In this document: piece by piece, positions 1 to 12,400 of the stretch | Layout of the letters: each line of letters starts with the position of its first letter | Position numbering within the stretch: the first letter of the stretch is position 1 | Origin: Glandiceps talaboti | Lineage: Eukaryota; Hemichordata; Enteropneusta; Spengelidae | Length of the DNA stretch: 64,000 bases | NCBI RefSeq assembly: GCF_964340395.1 | Contig: NC_135550.1 | Span: 3,507,001 to 3,571,000, forward strand | Direction of reading: 5' to 3' | Made by a program: the position numbers and the translations under genes | Notes under the pieces: generated by a model | Database searches by the model: none | The model's input: the letters and a program-made list of their open reading frames with translations, nothing else | Told to the model about the DNA's origin: nothing

Positions 1-290
1 AACTAATTGTAAAGAGGCAATGCTATTAATCAGAATGATTGAATAAATTTCATAAAGATATTTGATGCATTTTTTCAACATACTCCTAAAAGTTAATTTT
101 AAAAAAAAACAGAAAAAAGTTGCATTTTGCAAATTTACCATAATCTTGAAATTGATGTGTTAAACTCCTCAAATTTAACTTGTATTTGTCAAGATAATGT
201 CAAATATTGAGAACGAATACAAAATGCTCAAAATTATCTGAGCAATGGTAATTGTAAACTTACATGTACATGTATGATATCATGTTTCAG

Positions 291-499
291 GTGTATGGAG
301 TGATCCAGACCTCCGAGATTTGATTCCAGATTCCTTTGACCACATATGTACACACATATCCCAGTCAGAAAATCCACAGTATTTAGTGAGAGCATCATAC
401 TTGGAGATCTATCAGGACAAGATCAGTGATTTGCTTTCCAAAGTCCAGAAGGAAATGTTAGAACTGAAAAAACGACCAGATACTGGTGTTTATGTTATG
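291..499 (+). CDS. KIF3B-like: Kinesin exon b, copy 1 (motor core after P-loop)
   Basis: The exon follows a TTTCAG acceptor and ends before GTGAGT. It starts with two bases that complete a Gly codon (phase 1) and ends in phase 0. It encodes 69 residues after that codon, including [40 protein letters not shown] and RPDTGVYVM. This is the kinesin-2 segment between the P-loop and the helix before switch I, and [16 protein letters not shown] and RPDTGVYV point to KIF3B rather than KIF3A. Its own P-loop exon (a, copy 1) would lie left of the window. Copies 2 (2555) and 3 (4644) differ by only a few bases, so the duplication is recent or homogenised. Confidence 0.85.
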
Positions 500-3395
500 G
501 TGAGTATTTAGAGTAAAATAGTTTAACTTTTCAACTTGCAAACTGCACTAGCTGCAAGTGGGACATTATTGTTTGATATCAGGATCATGTTTGTTCATTG
601 ATTTTAGGGTACAGACCCAAACATCAGTTTGATGGGATTCATTGTAATATCATAAATGTATACATACATTTACCCATACTTTGTTCAATATTGTTGAAAG
701 TATATGTTACGAGTACGAAAGTCAATATTTCCGGCAAAACATCTTTAAAAAAAAACAGTATATGTAGCTATAAAGTCATATTTATATGTATTATTATCTG
801 TTTAAAAACACTTAAATTGAAAAATCATAACTTTAATATTTGATGGATTTTTGTAATGTTATTTGTTCTCAGGATCTCATCTCATTTGTTACAAAAAGTG
901 TGACAGAAATTGAGCATGTGGTGAATGTAGGTAATCAGAACAGAGCCGTTGGGTAAGCAAGCTTCTTGTTATTCTCATTGAATTACAAGCATTATTAACT
1001 TGATCTTTGTTGTTTCACATTGTGTTGTCTAGAAAAACAATAATGAAGTAGTTTTTGTTAGCACAACTAAACTGATAAGGTTCAGTAGTACATGAGGCAT
1101 GGTTAAGTGTCTATGCGTCTGTCTATCTCTGTCTGTCTATCTGTCTGTCTGTCTGCCTGTGGATGTGTGTAAACAACTTAAAGTCAAATACTGCTGAACA
1201 GATAAGGTTCAGTAGTGCTAAAGGCATCACTAACTGTCTGTCTGTCTGTCTGTCTGTCTGTGTGTGTGATTTAGGTAAAAAAATGTGGTTTTTGGTAAAA
1301 AAAATCTTAAGCTAAAAAATATAGCTGTATAGCAGCATGTCACAGGTTTCGAGACGTTCCGCCTGCATGCACACATCATGTTGTAGATGATGGGATACGT
1401 GAAAGTAGGTCAAAGGCCATCCTCAAATATAACTTTCCAAGTGTGTCACAAAGTAATTGAAATCTATATACTTGACTTGCTGTTGTTTTGAATGACAACA
1501 GTTTCACATCCTATCCTGGATGCTTCTTCAGGCCAACTGATGATCTAATGACAGATGATGGTTGGGTGACATCTGGAGTAGACTTGTGTTGGGTTCTCAT
1601 CATCACATGACAATTCTACTCCGTTAGGTGTCTTATAAACCATTTGCCATTAGATCATGTTGGCCTGAAGAAGTGTCTAGGATAGGACATGAAACCCTTG
1701 CCATTCATAAACAACCGTATAGCAATTCCAGTATCATGATAGATTGTAATTACTTTGTTATATATTAACTTCATACCTGGATGATTGGGAGCAGTCATAG
1801 ACATATTACCAAGTTGGTTTCTCGTGATACTGCCAGCCACTAATCAGAACTAGTTTTACCACCATTGATTATATGCACAAACTTTCACTTAGCTACATGT
1901 ACCATCATTTTATTTTGATAGTTATACATGCGGATGTACATGCCTGAATCATTTCTCTATTTAAATGAATTTTTCAGTATTATACAAAGAGGATTGTACG
2001 ACGACAGATTCCGTGTTGTAGACGACTCTGTACTAGAGGACTTTAATGTTACAATATCTTCATACGGACAGATTGGTATGGGCAAGACGTTTACTATGGA
2101 AGGTCAGTTATTTAACATATCAATTATTTGTTGAATTAGTTGGTGGGATCGTCTTTGCTTATGTCAGGACCTTTCAGGAGAATATGTAAGTCTGTATAAT
2201 ATGTAATGTTCCAGTTCCTAGTACATAGCTTAGTTTTGTGAGTTCTTGCTACTGTTTTTATTTATCAATAACTAATTGTAAAGAGGCAACGCTATTAATC
2301 AGAATGATTGAATAAATTTCATAAAGATATTTGATGCATTTTTTCAACAGACTCCTAAAAGTTAATTTTAAAAAAAAAACAGAAAAAAGTTGCATTTTGC
2401 AAATTTACCATAATCTTGAAATTGATGTGTTAAACTCCTCAAATTTAACTTGTATTTGTCAAGATAATGTCAAATATTGAGAACGAATACAAAATGCTCA
2501 AAATTATCTGAGCAATGGTAATTGTAAACTTACATGTATGATATCATGATTCAGGTGTATGGAGTGATCCAGACCTCCGAGATTTGATTCCAGATTCCTT
2601 TGACCACAAATGTACACACATATCCCAGTCAGAAAATCCACAGTATTTAGTGAGAGCATCATACTTGGAGATCTATCAGGACAAGATCAGTGATTTGCTT
2701 TCCAAAGTCCAGAAGGAAATGTTAGAATTGAAAAAACGACCAGATACTGGTGTTTATGTTATGGTGAGTATTTAGAGTAAAATAGTTTAACTTTCCAACT
2801 TGCAAACTGCACTATTAGCTGCAAGTGGGACATTATTGTTTGATATCAGGATCATGTTTGTTCATTGATTTTAGGGTACAGACCCAAACATCAGTTTGAT
2901 GGGATTCACTGTAATATCATAAATGTATACATACATTTACCCATACTTTGTTCAATATTGTTGAAAGTATATGTTACGAGTACGAAAGTCAATATTTCCG
3001 GCAAAACATCTTTTAAAAAAAAAACAGTATATGTAGCTATAAAGTCATATTTATATGTATTATTATCTGTTTAAAAACACTTAAATTGAAAAATCATAAC
3101 TTTAATATTTGATGGATTTTTGTAATGTTTTTTGTTCTCAGGATCTCATCCCATTGGTTACAAAAAGTGTGACAGAAATTGAGCATGTGGTGAATGTAGG
3201 TAATCAGAACAGAGCTGTTGGGTAAGCAAGCTTCTTGTTATTCTCATTGAATTACAAGCATTAACTTGATCTTTGTTGTTTCACATTGTGTTGTCTAGAA
3301 AAACAATAATGAAGTAGTTTTTGTTAGCACAACTAAACTGATAAGGTTCAGTAGTACATGAGGCATGGTTAAGTGTCTATGTGTCTGTCTATCTG

Positions 3396-3434
<39 letters not shown>

Positions 3435-6400
3435 GTGGATGTGTGTAAACAACTTAAAGTCAGATACTGCTGAACAGATAAGGTTCAGTAGTGCTAAAGG
3501 CATCACTAACTGTCTGTCTGTCTGTGTGATTTAGGTAAAAAAATGTGGTTTTTGGTAAAAAAATCTTAAGCTAAAAAATATAGCTGTATAGCATGCAGTC
3601 ACAGGTTTTGAGACATTCCGCCTGCATGCACACATCAAGTTGTAGATGATGGGATACGTGAAAGTAGGTCAAAGGCCATCCTCAAATATAACTTTCCAAG
3701 TGTGTCACAAAGTAATTGAAATCTATATACTTGACTTGCTGTTGTTTTGAATGACAACAGTTTCACATCCTATCCTGGATGCTTCTTCAGGCCAACTGAT
3801 GATCTAATGACAGATGATGATTGGTGACATCTGGAGTAGACTTGTGTTGGGTTCTCATCATCACATGACAATTCTACTCCGTTAGGTGTCTTATAAACCA
3901 TTTGCCATTAGATCATGTTGGCCTGAAGAAGTGTCTAGGATAGGACATGAAACCCTTGCCATTCATAAACAACCGTATAGCAATTCCAGTATCATGATAG
4001 ATTGTAATTACTTTGTTATTAACTTCATACCTGGATGATTGGGAGCAGTCATAGACATATTACCAAGTTGGTTTCTCGTGATACTGCCAGCCACTAATCA
4101 GAACTAGTTTTACCACCATTGATTATATGCACAAACTTGCCTTTATCTACATGTACCATCATTTAATTTGATAGTTATAAATATACATACCTGAATCATT
4201 TCTCTATTTTAATAAATTTTTCAGCTTTATACAAAGAGGATTTTACGACGAGACATTCCGTGTTGGCTCTGTGCTAGAGGACTTTAAAGGTACAATATCT
4301 TCATATGGACAGATTGGTATGGGCAAGACGTTTACTATGGAAGGTCAGTTATTAATCAATAACTTATTGTAAAGAGGCAATGCTATTAATCAGAATGATT
4401 GAATAAATTTCATAAAGATTTTTGATGCATTTTTTCAACAGACTCCTAAAAGTTAATTTTAAAAAAAACAGCAAAAAGTTGCATTTTGCAAATTTACCAT
4501 AATCTTGAAATTGATGTGTTAAACTCCTCAAATTTAACTTGTATTTGTCAAGATAATGTCAAATATTGAGAACGAATACAAAATGCTCAAAATTATCTGA
4601 GCAATGGTAATTGTAAACTTACATGTATGATATCATGATTCAGGTGTATGGAGTGATCCAGACCTCCGAGATTTGATTCCAGATTCCTTTGACCACATAT
4701 GTACACACATATCCCAGTCAGAAAATCCGCAGTATTTAGTGAGAGCATCATACTTGGAGATCTATCAGGACAAGATCAGTGATTTGCTTTCCAAAGTCCA
4801 GAAGGAAATGTTAGAATTGAAAAAACGACCAGATACTGGTGTTTATGTTATGGTGAGTATTTAGAGTAAAATAGTTTAACTTTTCAACTTGCAAACTGCA
4901 CTAGCTGCAAGTGGGACATTATTGTTTGATATCAGGATCATGTTTGTTCATTGATTTTAGGGTACAGACCCAAACATCAGTTTGATGGGATTCACTGTAA
5001 TATCATAAATGTATACATCTACATGTATAATTACCCATAGTTTGTTCAATATTGTTGAAAGTGTATGTTACGAGTATGAAAGTCATTACTTCCGGCAAAA
5101 CATCTTTAAAAAAAACTTTTCTTGTTTCAGCTAGTGTAGATTTAATATAAAGCAATTATCATGGCGTTCAAAGGTGTAAAACCAAAGTATATGTAGCTAT
5201 AAAGTCATATTTATATGCATTATTATCTGTTTAAAAACACTTAAATTGAAAAATCATAACTTTAATATTTGATGGATTTATGTAATGTTATTTGTTCTCA
5301 CTGTTTTTTTCATTTATTTACAGGATCCCATCTCATTTGATACAAAAAGTGTGACAGAAATTGAGCATGTGGTGAATATAGGTAATCAGAACAGAACTGT
5401 TGGGTAAGCAAGCTTCTTGTTATTCTCATTGAATTACAAGCAATGAACTTGGTCTTTGTTGTTTCACATTGTGTTGTCTAGAAAAACAATAATGAAGTAA
5501 TTTTTGTTAGCACAACTAAACTGATAAGGTTCAGTAGTACATGAGGCATGGTTAGGAACCGGTCAGTTTCTCCAGCCTGGGGGGGGGGGGGGGGGGGGGG
5601 GCTGCGGTGGATTCTTAAATCGGGCCGACAAAAAGTCACTGACCCCACCTATCTGTAAAACCAAAAACAGGCTGACCCCCCTATCACTTAATTCTAAAAC
5701 ATAATGACCCCCCCCCCCCCCATATATAATATTCGCATGACAGGTATTTTTTTATCGTGACTCAGTGTGGACTGCTTGACTGTCTTGCATCTACTTTATA
5801 AGATCCCGGGTTAGCACTATCATATTTATAATTATTGACTACACAGGGTAAATATATTCGAAAAGGAGTTTAATAGCATCTTGGCAGTGAAAGGTAGGAA
5901 AGCTTGAGAAGGGAATATGTACATCTCTTATGGGGGTCCTAGGGGGTCTCCCCCTAGAAGCCCAGGAGGTTTTTAACTCTGAAAAGTCAATTTTGAGACT
6001 ATTCAGACATTTTCAGAAAATAATTTGCAAGCTTTACAAGACAGCACCAACATGTAAAATGCAACTACATAAGGTTGAAATATTTTTGAAATATAGTTTT
6101 TGATAGGATCTTGACAGTAAGAGGTAGGGGAAGATCTCTTGACTAGGATGTGTACACCTCATGTGGGAGGGGGGTCCTAGGGGGTCTCCCCCTAGAAGCC
6201 CTGGAGGTTTTTAACTCTGAAAAGTCAATTTTGAGACTATTCAGACCCTTTCAGACAATAATTTCCAAGCCTTACAAGACAACACCAATTAACATGTTAA
6301 AAGCAACTATATACATAGGGTTGAAATACTTTTGAAATATACTTTGATAGCATCTTGACAGTAAGAGGGGAAGAGCTTGAGACTGGGATATGTCCACCTC

Positions 6401-7569
6401 ATGTGGGGGGTCTGAGGGGGGTCTCCCTCTAGAAACCCTGGAGGATTTTTACTCTTAAAGCCAATATTTAGGCTATTCAGACCCTTTCAAGCAATAACTT
6501 AATCCATGCTTTACAAGACAGCAAGTATCAGAAACTATTCTTTATAACTTACACTAAGGGTTGAAATATGTTCTTAAAAAGTTTAAATGGCATCATTATA
6601 TACATGTAGGTCAGCACATCTAATGGTAGTAACATTGGTAGGGGAGATTTGGAGTTTAAGGCAATTTTAGACTATCTTGGCAAACGTTTCAGATCTTGAA
6701 AAGACAATATCATATCAAATTAGAATAGGGTGAAAATATTTAAGAAAAGTTTAATACCATTATGACAGTGAAAAGGTTGTTGGTGCATCTGATTGTTGGT
6801 TGAATGTATGAGTGACCTCTGGGGGTGAGGGAGTCCTTGGGGTTTTCCCCCTGGCAGATCTGGAGTTTTTTGCTTGAGATACTAAGGCAATGTTTAGGTT
6901 ATTCATAACCTTTGAGGTAATATTTCCAAGCTTCGAAAAGCTAATGTAAAACGTTTTTAAATAAGTTTCTCATATCACATAAAATGGACACGTAACATTT
7001 AGTATATAGGGGCACTAATATTGCATGTATAATAAAGTCACCTGTATGTTAGAGAACTTTAGGTGGTCATACCTAGTGTATAATAGTAACTGGAATCTGA
7101 TGAGATGTGGTGATTTGTAGTGTCAATAGCATGACGAGTAGAACAATTTAGATTAACTTCATTTATAAATTATCTATGAAAATTACCATTACGAAACCTT
7201 CAAGTTCACTTTTGCCCCAAACTGCAATATAAGCGAAGCATTGATTGTGAAACAGCCAAGTATTTACATGACATGTTCTGTAACTAGTGTGGTAGGTAGG
7301 TAATACCGGTACATGTATATGAATATGTATAGTTAGGTTTGTACTAATAAGTAATGTTAAAGAATTCATGTAAGAAATAGGGACAAGAACAAATATTGAC
7401 ATGTACCACATTTCAGACAAGGCTATATGACATTGTAGAAAGGATTTTTTTCTTCCATCACAATCTAAAACACAATGACCCCCCTATCCACAATTTTCAA
7501 AACAGCATGACCCCCCCCCCCCCCCACTGCCAATTTCAAAAACAGGGTGACCCCCCCCCCTACCAATCC

Positions 7570-7603
<34 letters not shown>

Positions 7604-9390
7604 AGGCCAAAGAAACTGACCGGTCCCTTAAGTGTCTATGTGTCTGTCTATCTCTGTCTGTCTATCTGTCTGTGTGGATGTGGATGTGTGTAAACAATTT
7701 AAAGTCAAATACTGCTGAACTGATAAGGTTCAGTAGTGCTATAGGCATCACTAAGTGACTGTCTGTCTGTCTGTCTGTCTGTCTGATTTAGGTAAAAAAA
7801 TGTGGTTTTTGGTAAAAAAAATCTTAAGCTAAAAAATATAGCTGTATAGCAGCATATGTCACAGGTTTCGAGACGTTCTGCCTGCATGCACACATCAAGT
7901 TGTCGATGATGGGATACGTGAAAGTAGGTCAAATTCCATCCTCAAATTTGGGGAAAAAATTTTGGTCTCATAGTTACCTACATTCCACCAAATACCATGT
8001 GAGATATTTAGAGGTAGGTCAAAGATCATCCCCCATTTTTTTGAGGGGAGGGGGGATGAAATTGGTTCTATAGTACACCATTTAAACCAAAAACTGCATC
8101 CCCAGCCCTATTGGGTTGCCTAGAATTAGACATGTGCATAATAATTAAATTCTAAGGTCAAAGGTCATCCCCTATTTTGAGGGAAATATTTGGTCCCATA
8201 GTTACCCACATTCCACAAAATACCCATTCTGCACATGTTGTACACCAGGGATCAGCGAGCATGTAATTGATTTATCGATTGATCAATCAATCGATTTATT
8301 GATTGATTTGTCATTAGGTTGAATGATTGATCGATTGAATGATTGATCCAGACAGACAGACAGACAGACACTTTGCCAATTGCCTATAGCATTTCTGAAC
8401 ATTATCATATCAGTTCAGTTGTGCTAAAAAGAGCTGTCTGGCAGGCAGAGCTATATTAAAAGTTAGTCCTGCACCAAGAGCATAATCGTGTGTAGTACCT
8501 GTAAATCCCTGTAGCTCCTCTGATAACATAAAGTAATTGTAATCCAACAATGTTTGCATTAGCCATTATGGTTAAAAGAGATATAAAGACAATATAATAA
8601 TTTAAAATGAACGTTCATTTTTTTTTCAGTGCAACTAACATGAATGAGCACAGTTCTAATTCCCATGCTGTATTCCTTACATTAGAATGTAGAGAGGTAA
8701 GTAGTAGTATCTAATTACTGTGTTTTCACTTTAAATTTGTGTTTCTTTTTACAGCCAATTCAACAAATTAAACAATGATAATGTTTACATAGATGTTGCA
8801 TGTTGATAGATTAGTACCGGGGGGGGGGGGGGGGGGGGGTAGTATTGGTTTCCAAGTTTACAGTGTACTTAATTCACTTGTACAGTAAAGTACTTGAACA
8901 TTTTAGGACCTTTTTATCACAGTTGGATACTGATACTAAGCAGTCAATGGTTTGTCCAGTGAATAGACTTTTCAAAGAGTTTTGTGCTTTTTGTATCTTA
9001 ATTTTCAGGGAGAACGTTCGAAAGAAGCAACAAAAATTAATTTGCCTTTGGCAGCGTTGGATAACGTAACCTCAGCTACTCTAGTTGATGGCAAGAGTAC
9101 ACACATTCCATATCGTGATTCCAAATTGACCAGACTTCAAGATTCTTTAGGTGGTAATGTCAAGAAAGAGATGGTAGCTAATATCGGTCCTGCTAGATAC
9201 AACTATTATGAATCTCTGACAACATTGAGGTATGTGATAGTTTTCTTTAGCTTAATCAGTTGGCTTCTCACCTGGCATGAGGAGAGAGAGGTACACTTCA
9301 AGTTAGTCTGGAAACTAATGTGATCTCTAACTACATGATGTCTGGCCAAAGTCTCTCAATCAGCAAAAAAGGCATGGTTAAGTGTCTATG

Positions 9391-9425
<35 letters not shown>

Positions 9426-12400
9426 TGATGTGTGTAAACAACTTAAAGTCAAATACTGCTGAACTGATAAGATTCAGTAGAGCTAAAGGCATTGCTAAGT
9501 GTCTGTCTGTGTGGATGTGTGGAAACAACTTAAAGTCAAATACTGCTGGACAGATAAGGTTCAGTAGTGCGAAAGGTATCACTATCTGTCTCTCTTTGTC
9601 TGTCTGTCTGTGTGTCTGTCTGTCTGCCTGTGGATGTGTGTAAACAACTTAAAGTCAAATACTGCTGAACACATAAGGTTCAGTAGTGCTATAGGCATCA
9701 CTAAGTGCTTGTCTGTCTGTCTGTCTGTCTGTCTGATTTAGGTAAAAAATGTGGTTTTTGGTAAAAAAATCTTAAGCTAAAAAATATAGCTGTATAGCAG
9801 CATATGTCACAGGTTTCGAGACGTTCCGCCTGCATGCACACATCAAGTTGTAGATGATGGGATACGTGAAAGTAGGTCAAATTCCATCCTCAAATTTGGG
9901 GAAAAAATTTTGGTCTCATAGTTGCCTACATTCCACCAAATACCATGTGAGATATTTAGAGGTAGGTCAAAGATCATCCCCCATTTTTCTGAGGGGAGGG
10001 GGGATGAAATTGGTTCTATAGTACACCATTTAAACCAAAAACTGCATCCCCAGCCCTATTGGGTTGCCTAGAATTAGACATGTGCATAATAATTAAATTC
10101 TAAGGTCAAAGGTCATCCCCTATTTTGAGGGAAATATTTGGTCCCATAGTTACCCACATTCCACAAAATAACCGGTCTGCACATGTTGTACACCAGGGAT
10201 CAGCGAGCATGTAATTGATTTATCGATTGATCAATCAATCGATTTATTGATTGATTTGTCATTAGGTTGAATGATTGATCGATTGAATGATTGATCCAGA
10301 CAGACAGACAGACAGACACTTTGCCAATTGCCTATAGCATTTCTGAACAAAAAATCAGTTCAGTTGTGCTAAAAAGAGCTGTCTGGCAGGCAGAGCTATA
10401 TTAAAAGTTAGTCCTGCACCAAGAGCATAATCGCGTGTTTAGTACCTGTAAATCCCTGTAGCTCCTCTGATAACATAAAGTAATTGTAATCCAACAATGT
10501 TTGCATTAGCCATTATGGTTAAAAGAGATATAAAGACAATATAATAATTTAAAATGAACGTTCATTTTTTTTTCAGTGCAACTAACATGAATGAGCACAG
10601 TTCTAATTCCCATGCTGTATTCCTTACATTAGAATGTAGAGAGGTAAGTAGTAGTATCTAATTACTGTGTTTTCACTTTAAATTTGTGTTTCTTTTTACA
10701 GCCAATTCAACAAATTAAACAATGATAATGTTTACATAGATGTTGCATGTTGATAGATTAGTACCGGGGGGGGGGGGGGGGGGGGGGGGTAGTATTGGTT
10801 TCCAAGTTTACAATGTACTTAATTCACTTGTACAGTAAAGTACTTGAACATTTTAGGACCTTTTTATCACAGTTGGATACTGATACTAAGCAGTCAATGG
10901 TTTGTCCAGTGAATAGACTTTTCAAAGAGTTTTGTGCTTTTTGTATCTTAATTTTCAGGGAGAACGTTCGAAAGAAGCAACAAAAATTAATTTGCCTTTG
11001 GCAGTGTTGGATAACGTAAACTCCGCTACTCTAGTTGATGGCAAGAGTACACACATTCCATATCGTGATTCCAAATTGACCAGACTTCAAGATTCTTTAG
11101 GTAGTAATGTCAAGAAAGTGATGGTAGCTAATATTGGTCCTGCTAGATACAACTATGATGAATCTCTGACAACATTGAGGTATGTGATAGTTTTCTAAGC
11201 TTAATCAGTTGGCTTAAGATTCTCACCTGGCATGAGGAGAGAGAGGTACACTTCAAGTTAGTCTGGAAACTAATGTGGTCTCTAACTAAATCATGTCTGG
11301 CCAAAGTCTCTCAATCAGCAAAAAAGGTTCTTCATCCAATCAGTGAACCCCAGCAGCTATAGTGATGTAAACAGTGTATAAGTAGCATCCTGAGCTGGAA
11401 AATATACCATATTTAGATATTACATAACTGCCCTAATAAACGCTAAAGATAGTAGATTCACCATAATCTACCGACTAGCCCACAGGTCTTCCTATATTTT
11501 TAATACAACATACTTTCCTCTAACCAAATTACTGCTCCTGTAACATAGTAGGATAAATAAAGGATCACCACTGAGAATATTAGAAGGTAAAGTCTATTGG
11601 TTTCTATAGGGTGCTGGTGCACAAACAGACCCAGTAGCCTTGCCATGCAAATGTATAGTAGATTCACCATAATCTACCCAGTAGCCCACAGGTTTTATGA
11701 GTTCAATCTTTCCGTTTTCATAGGTGTCATAACTTGACCAATTTTCAATTGTTTTTTTAAATAGTTTATATTTTTGGAAAGGGCAACATCTGACAATTTC
11801 AAAAATAGCAGTGCTCACCACTGAAAACCGATTTATATTACCAAAAAAGGATGTTTTTCGGCACCTGTCAGTGTCAATATACAAGGTTCACACATTCTCA
11901 AAATCCCTAACCTTTGTCCGAAGTTATAGGTATCATAACTTGACCAATTTTCAATTGTTTTTTAAATAGTTTATATTTTTGGAGAGGGCAACATCTGGCA
12001 ATTTCAAAAATATCAGTGTTTACCAAAAAAAACCGACTTATATTACCGAAAACGGGCGTTTTTCAGTGCGCACCAGTGTCAATATAAAACCCGCCTATTT
12101 ACTACTCTCTTAAACTTTATTAGAGACTGTGGTATATTGGTTAGAATTTGTGATTGATTAACAAAGACATGATGTTAAGGACTGTGTGGGTGGTTGTGGA
12201 TGAATTTTAAATTGCATCTCATGCATCTCAGGACTTCTACAGTAAGGACTTCTACAGACTACAGTAACCCTTACAAAACTGGACTGCTTATTAAGTAGTT
12301 CGTAACCATGTCAGAAGCATGTCACATGGTTATTTCAGTAAAAATAAGTATTTCATAGCATGTGTATTGACGGCATGCTTATTTATGAATGTTCCACATG

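Larger units (their letters stand above)
1..2269 (+). repeat. Tandem genomic repeat unit A (kinesin exons b1, c1, then a2)
   Basis: The sequence at 1 (AACTAATTGTAAAGAGGCAA) recurs at 2270 and, with one change, at 4361. Exons, introns, a microsatellite and a foldback element are all shared, so the duplication was genomic and not by retroposition. Unit A is about 2.27 kb. Differences between units are a few substitutions, short indels and microsatellite length. Confidence 0.9.
2270..4360 (+). repeat. Tandem genomic repeat unit B (exons b2, c2, a3)
   Basis: This is the second copy of the unit at 1. It is about 180 bp shorter, mainly because it lacks a stretch present at about 2125-2260 of unit A after exon a2, and because of microsatellite differences. 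It carries the same foldback element at 3708-4015. Confidence 0.9.
4361..5554 (+). repeat. Tandem genomic repeat unit C (exons b3, c3), cut by an insertion
   Basis: This is the third copy of the unit. It contains an extra ~70 bp around 5115-5190 and a different stretch of about 20 bp immediately before exon c3 (new acceptor TTTACAG). At 5552 the TTAAGTG of the other copies is split by the Harbinger-like element; the unit resumes at 7628. Confidence 0.85.
7631..9369 (+). repeat. Tandem genomic repeat D copy 1 (kinesin exons d1, e1)
   Basis: This segment is repeated at 9370-11330 with an offset of about 1950 bp. It holds the hairpin/TGTC repeat, a stretch of GATT-quadruplet repeats (8264-8350), exon d1, a G-run intron and exon e1. 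Similarity is near complete. Confidence 0.85.
9370..11330 (+). repeat. Tandem genomic repeat D copy 2 (exons d2, e2)
   Basis: This is the second copy of 7631-9369. It starts at the GGCATGGTTAAGTG hairpin/TGTC repeat and ends near AATCAGCAAAAAAGG (compare 9360). The hairpin/TGTC stretch is expanded here (9370-9740). Confidence 0.85.

Noticed and set aside
7396-7758. Proline-rich 120-codon frame
   Set aside because: Product of the long C-run near the right end of the Harbinger-like element.
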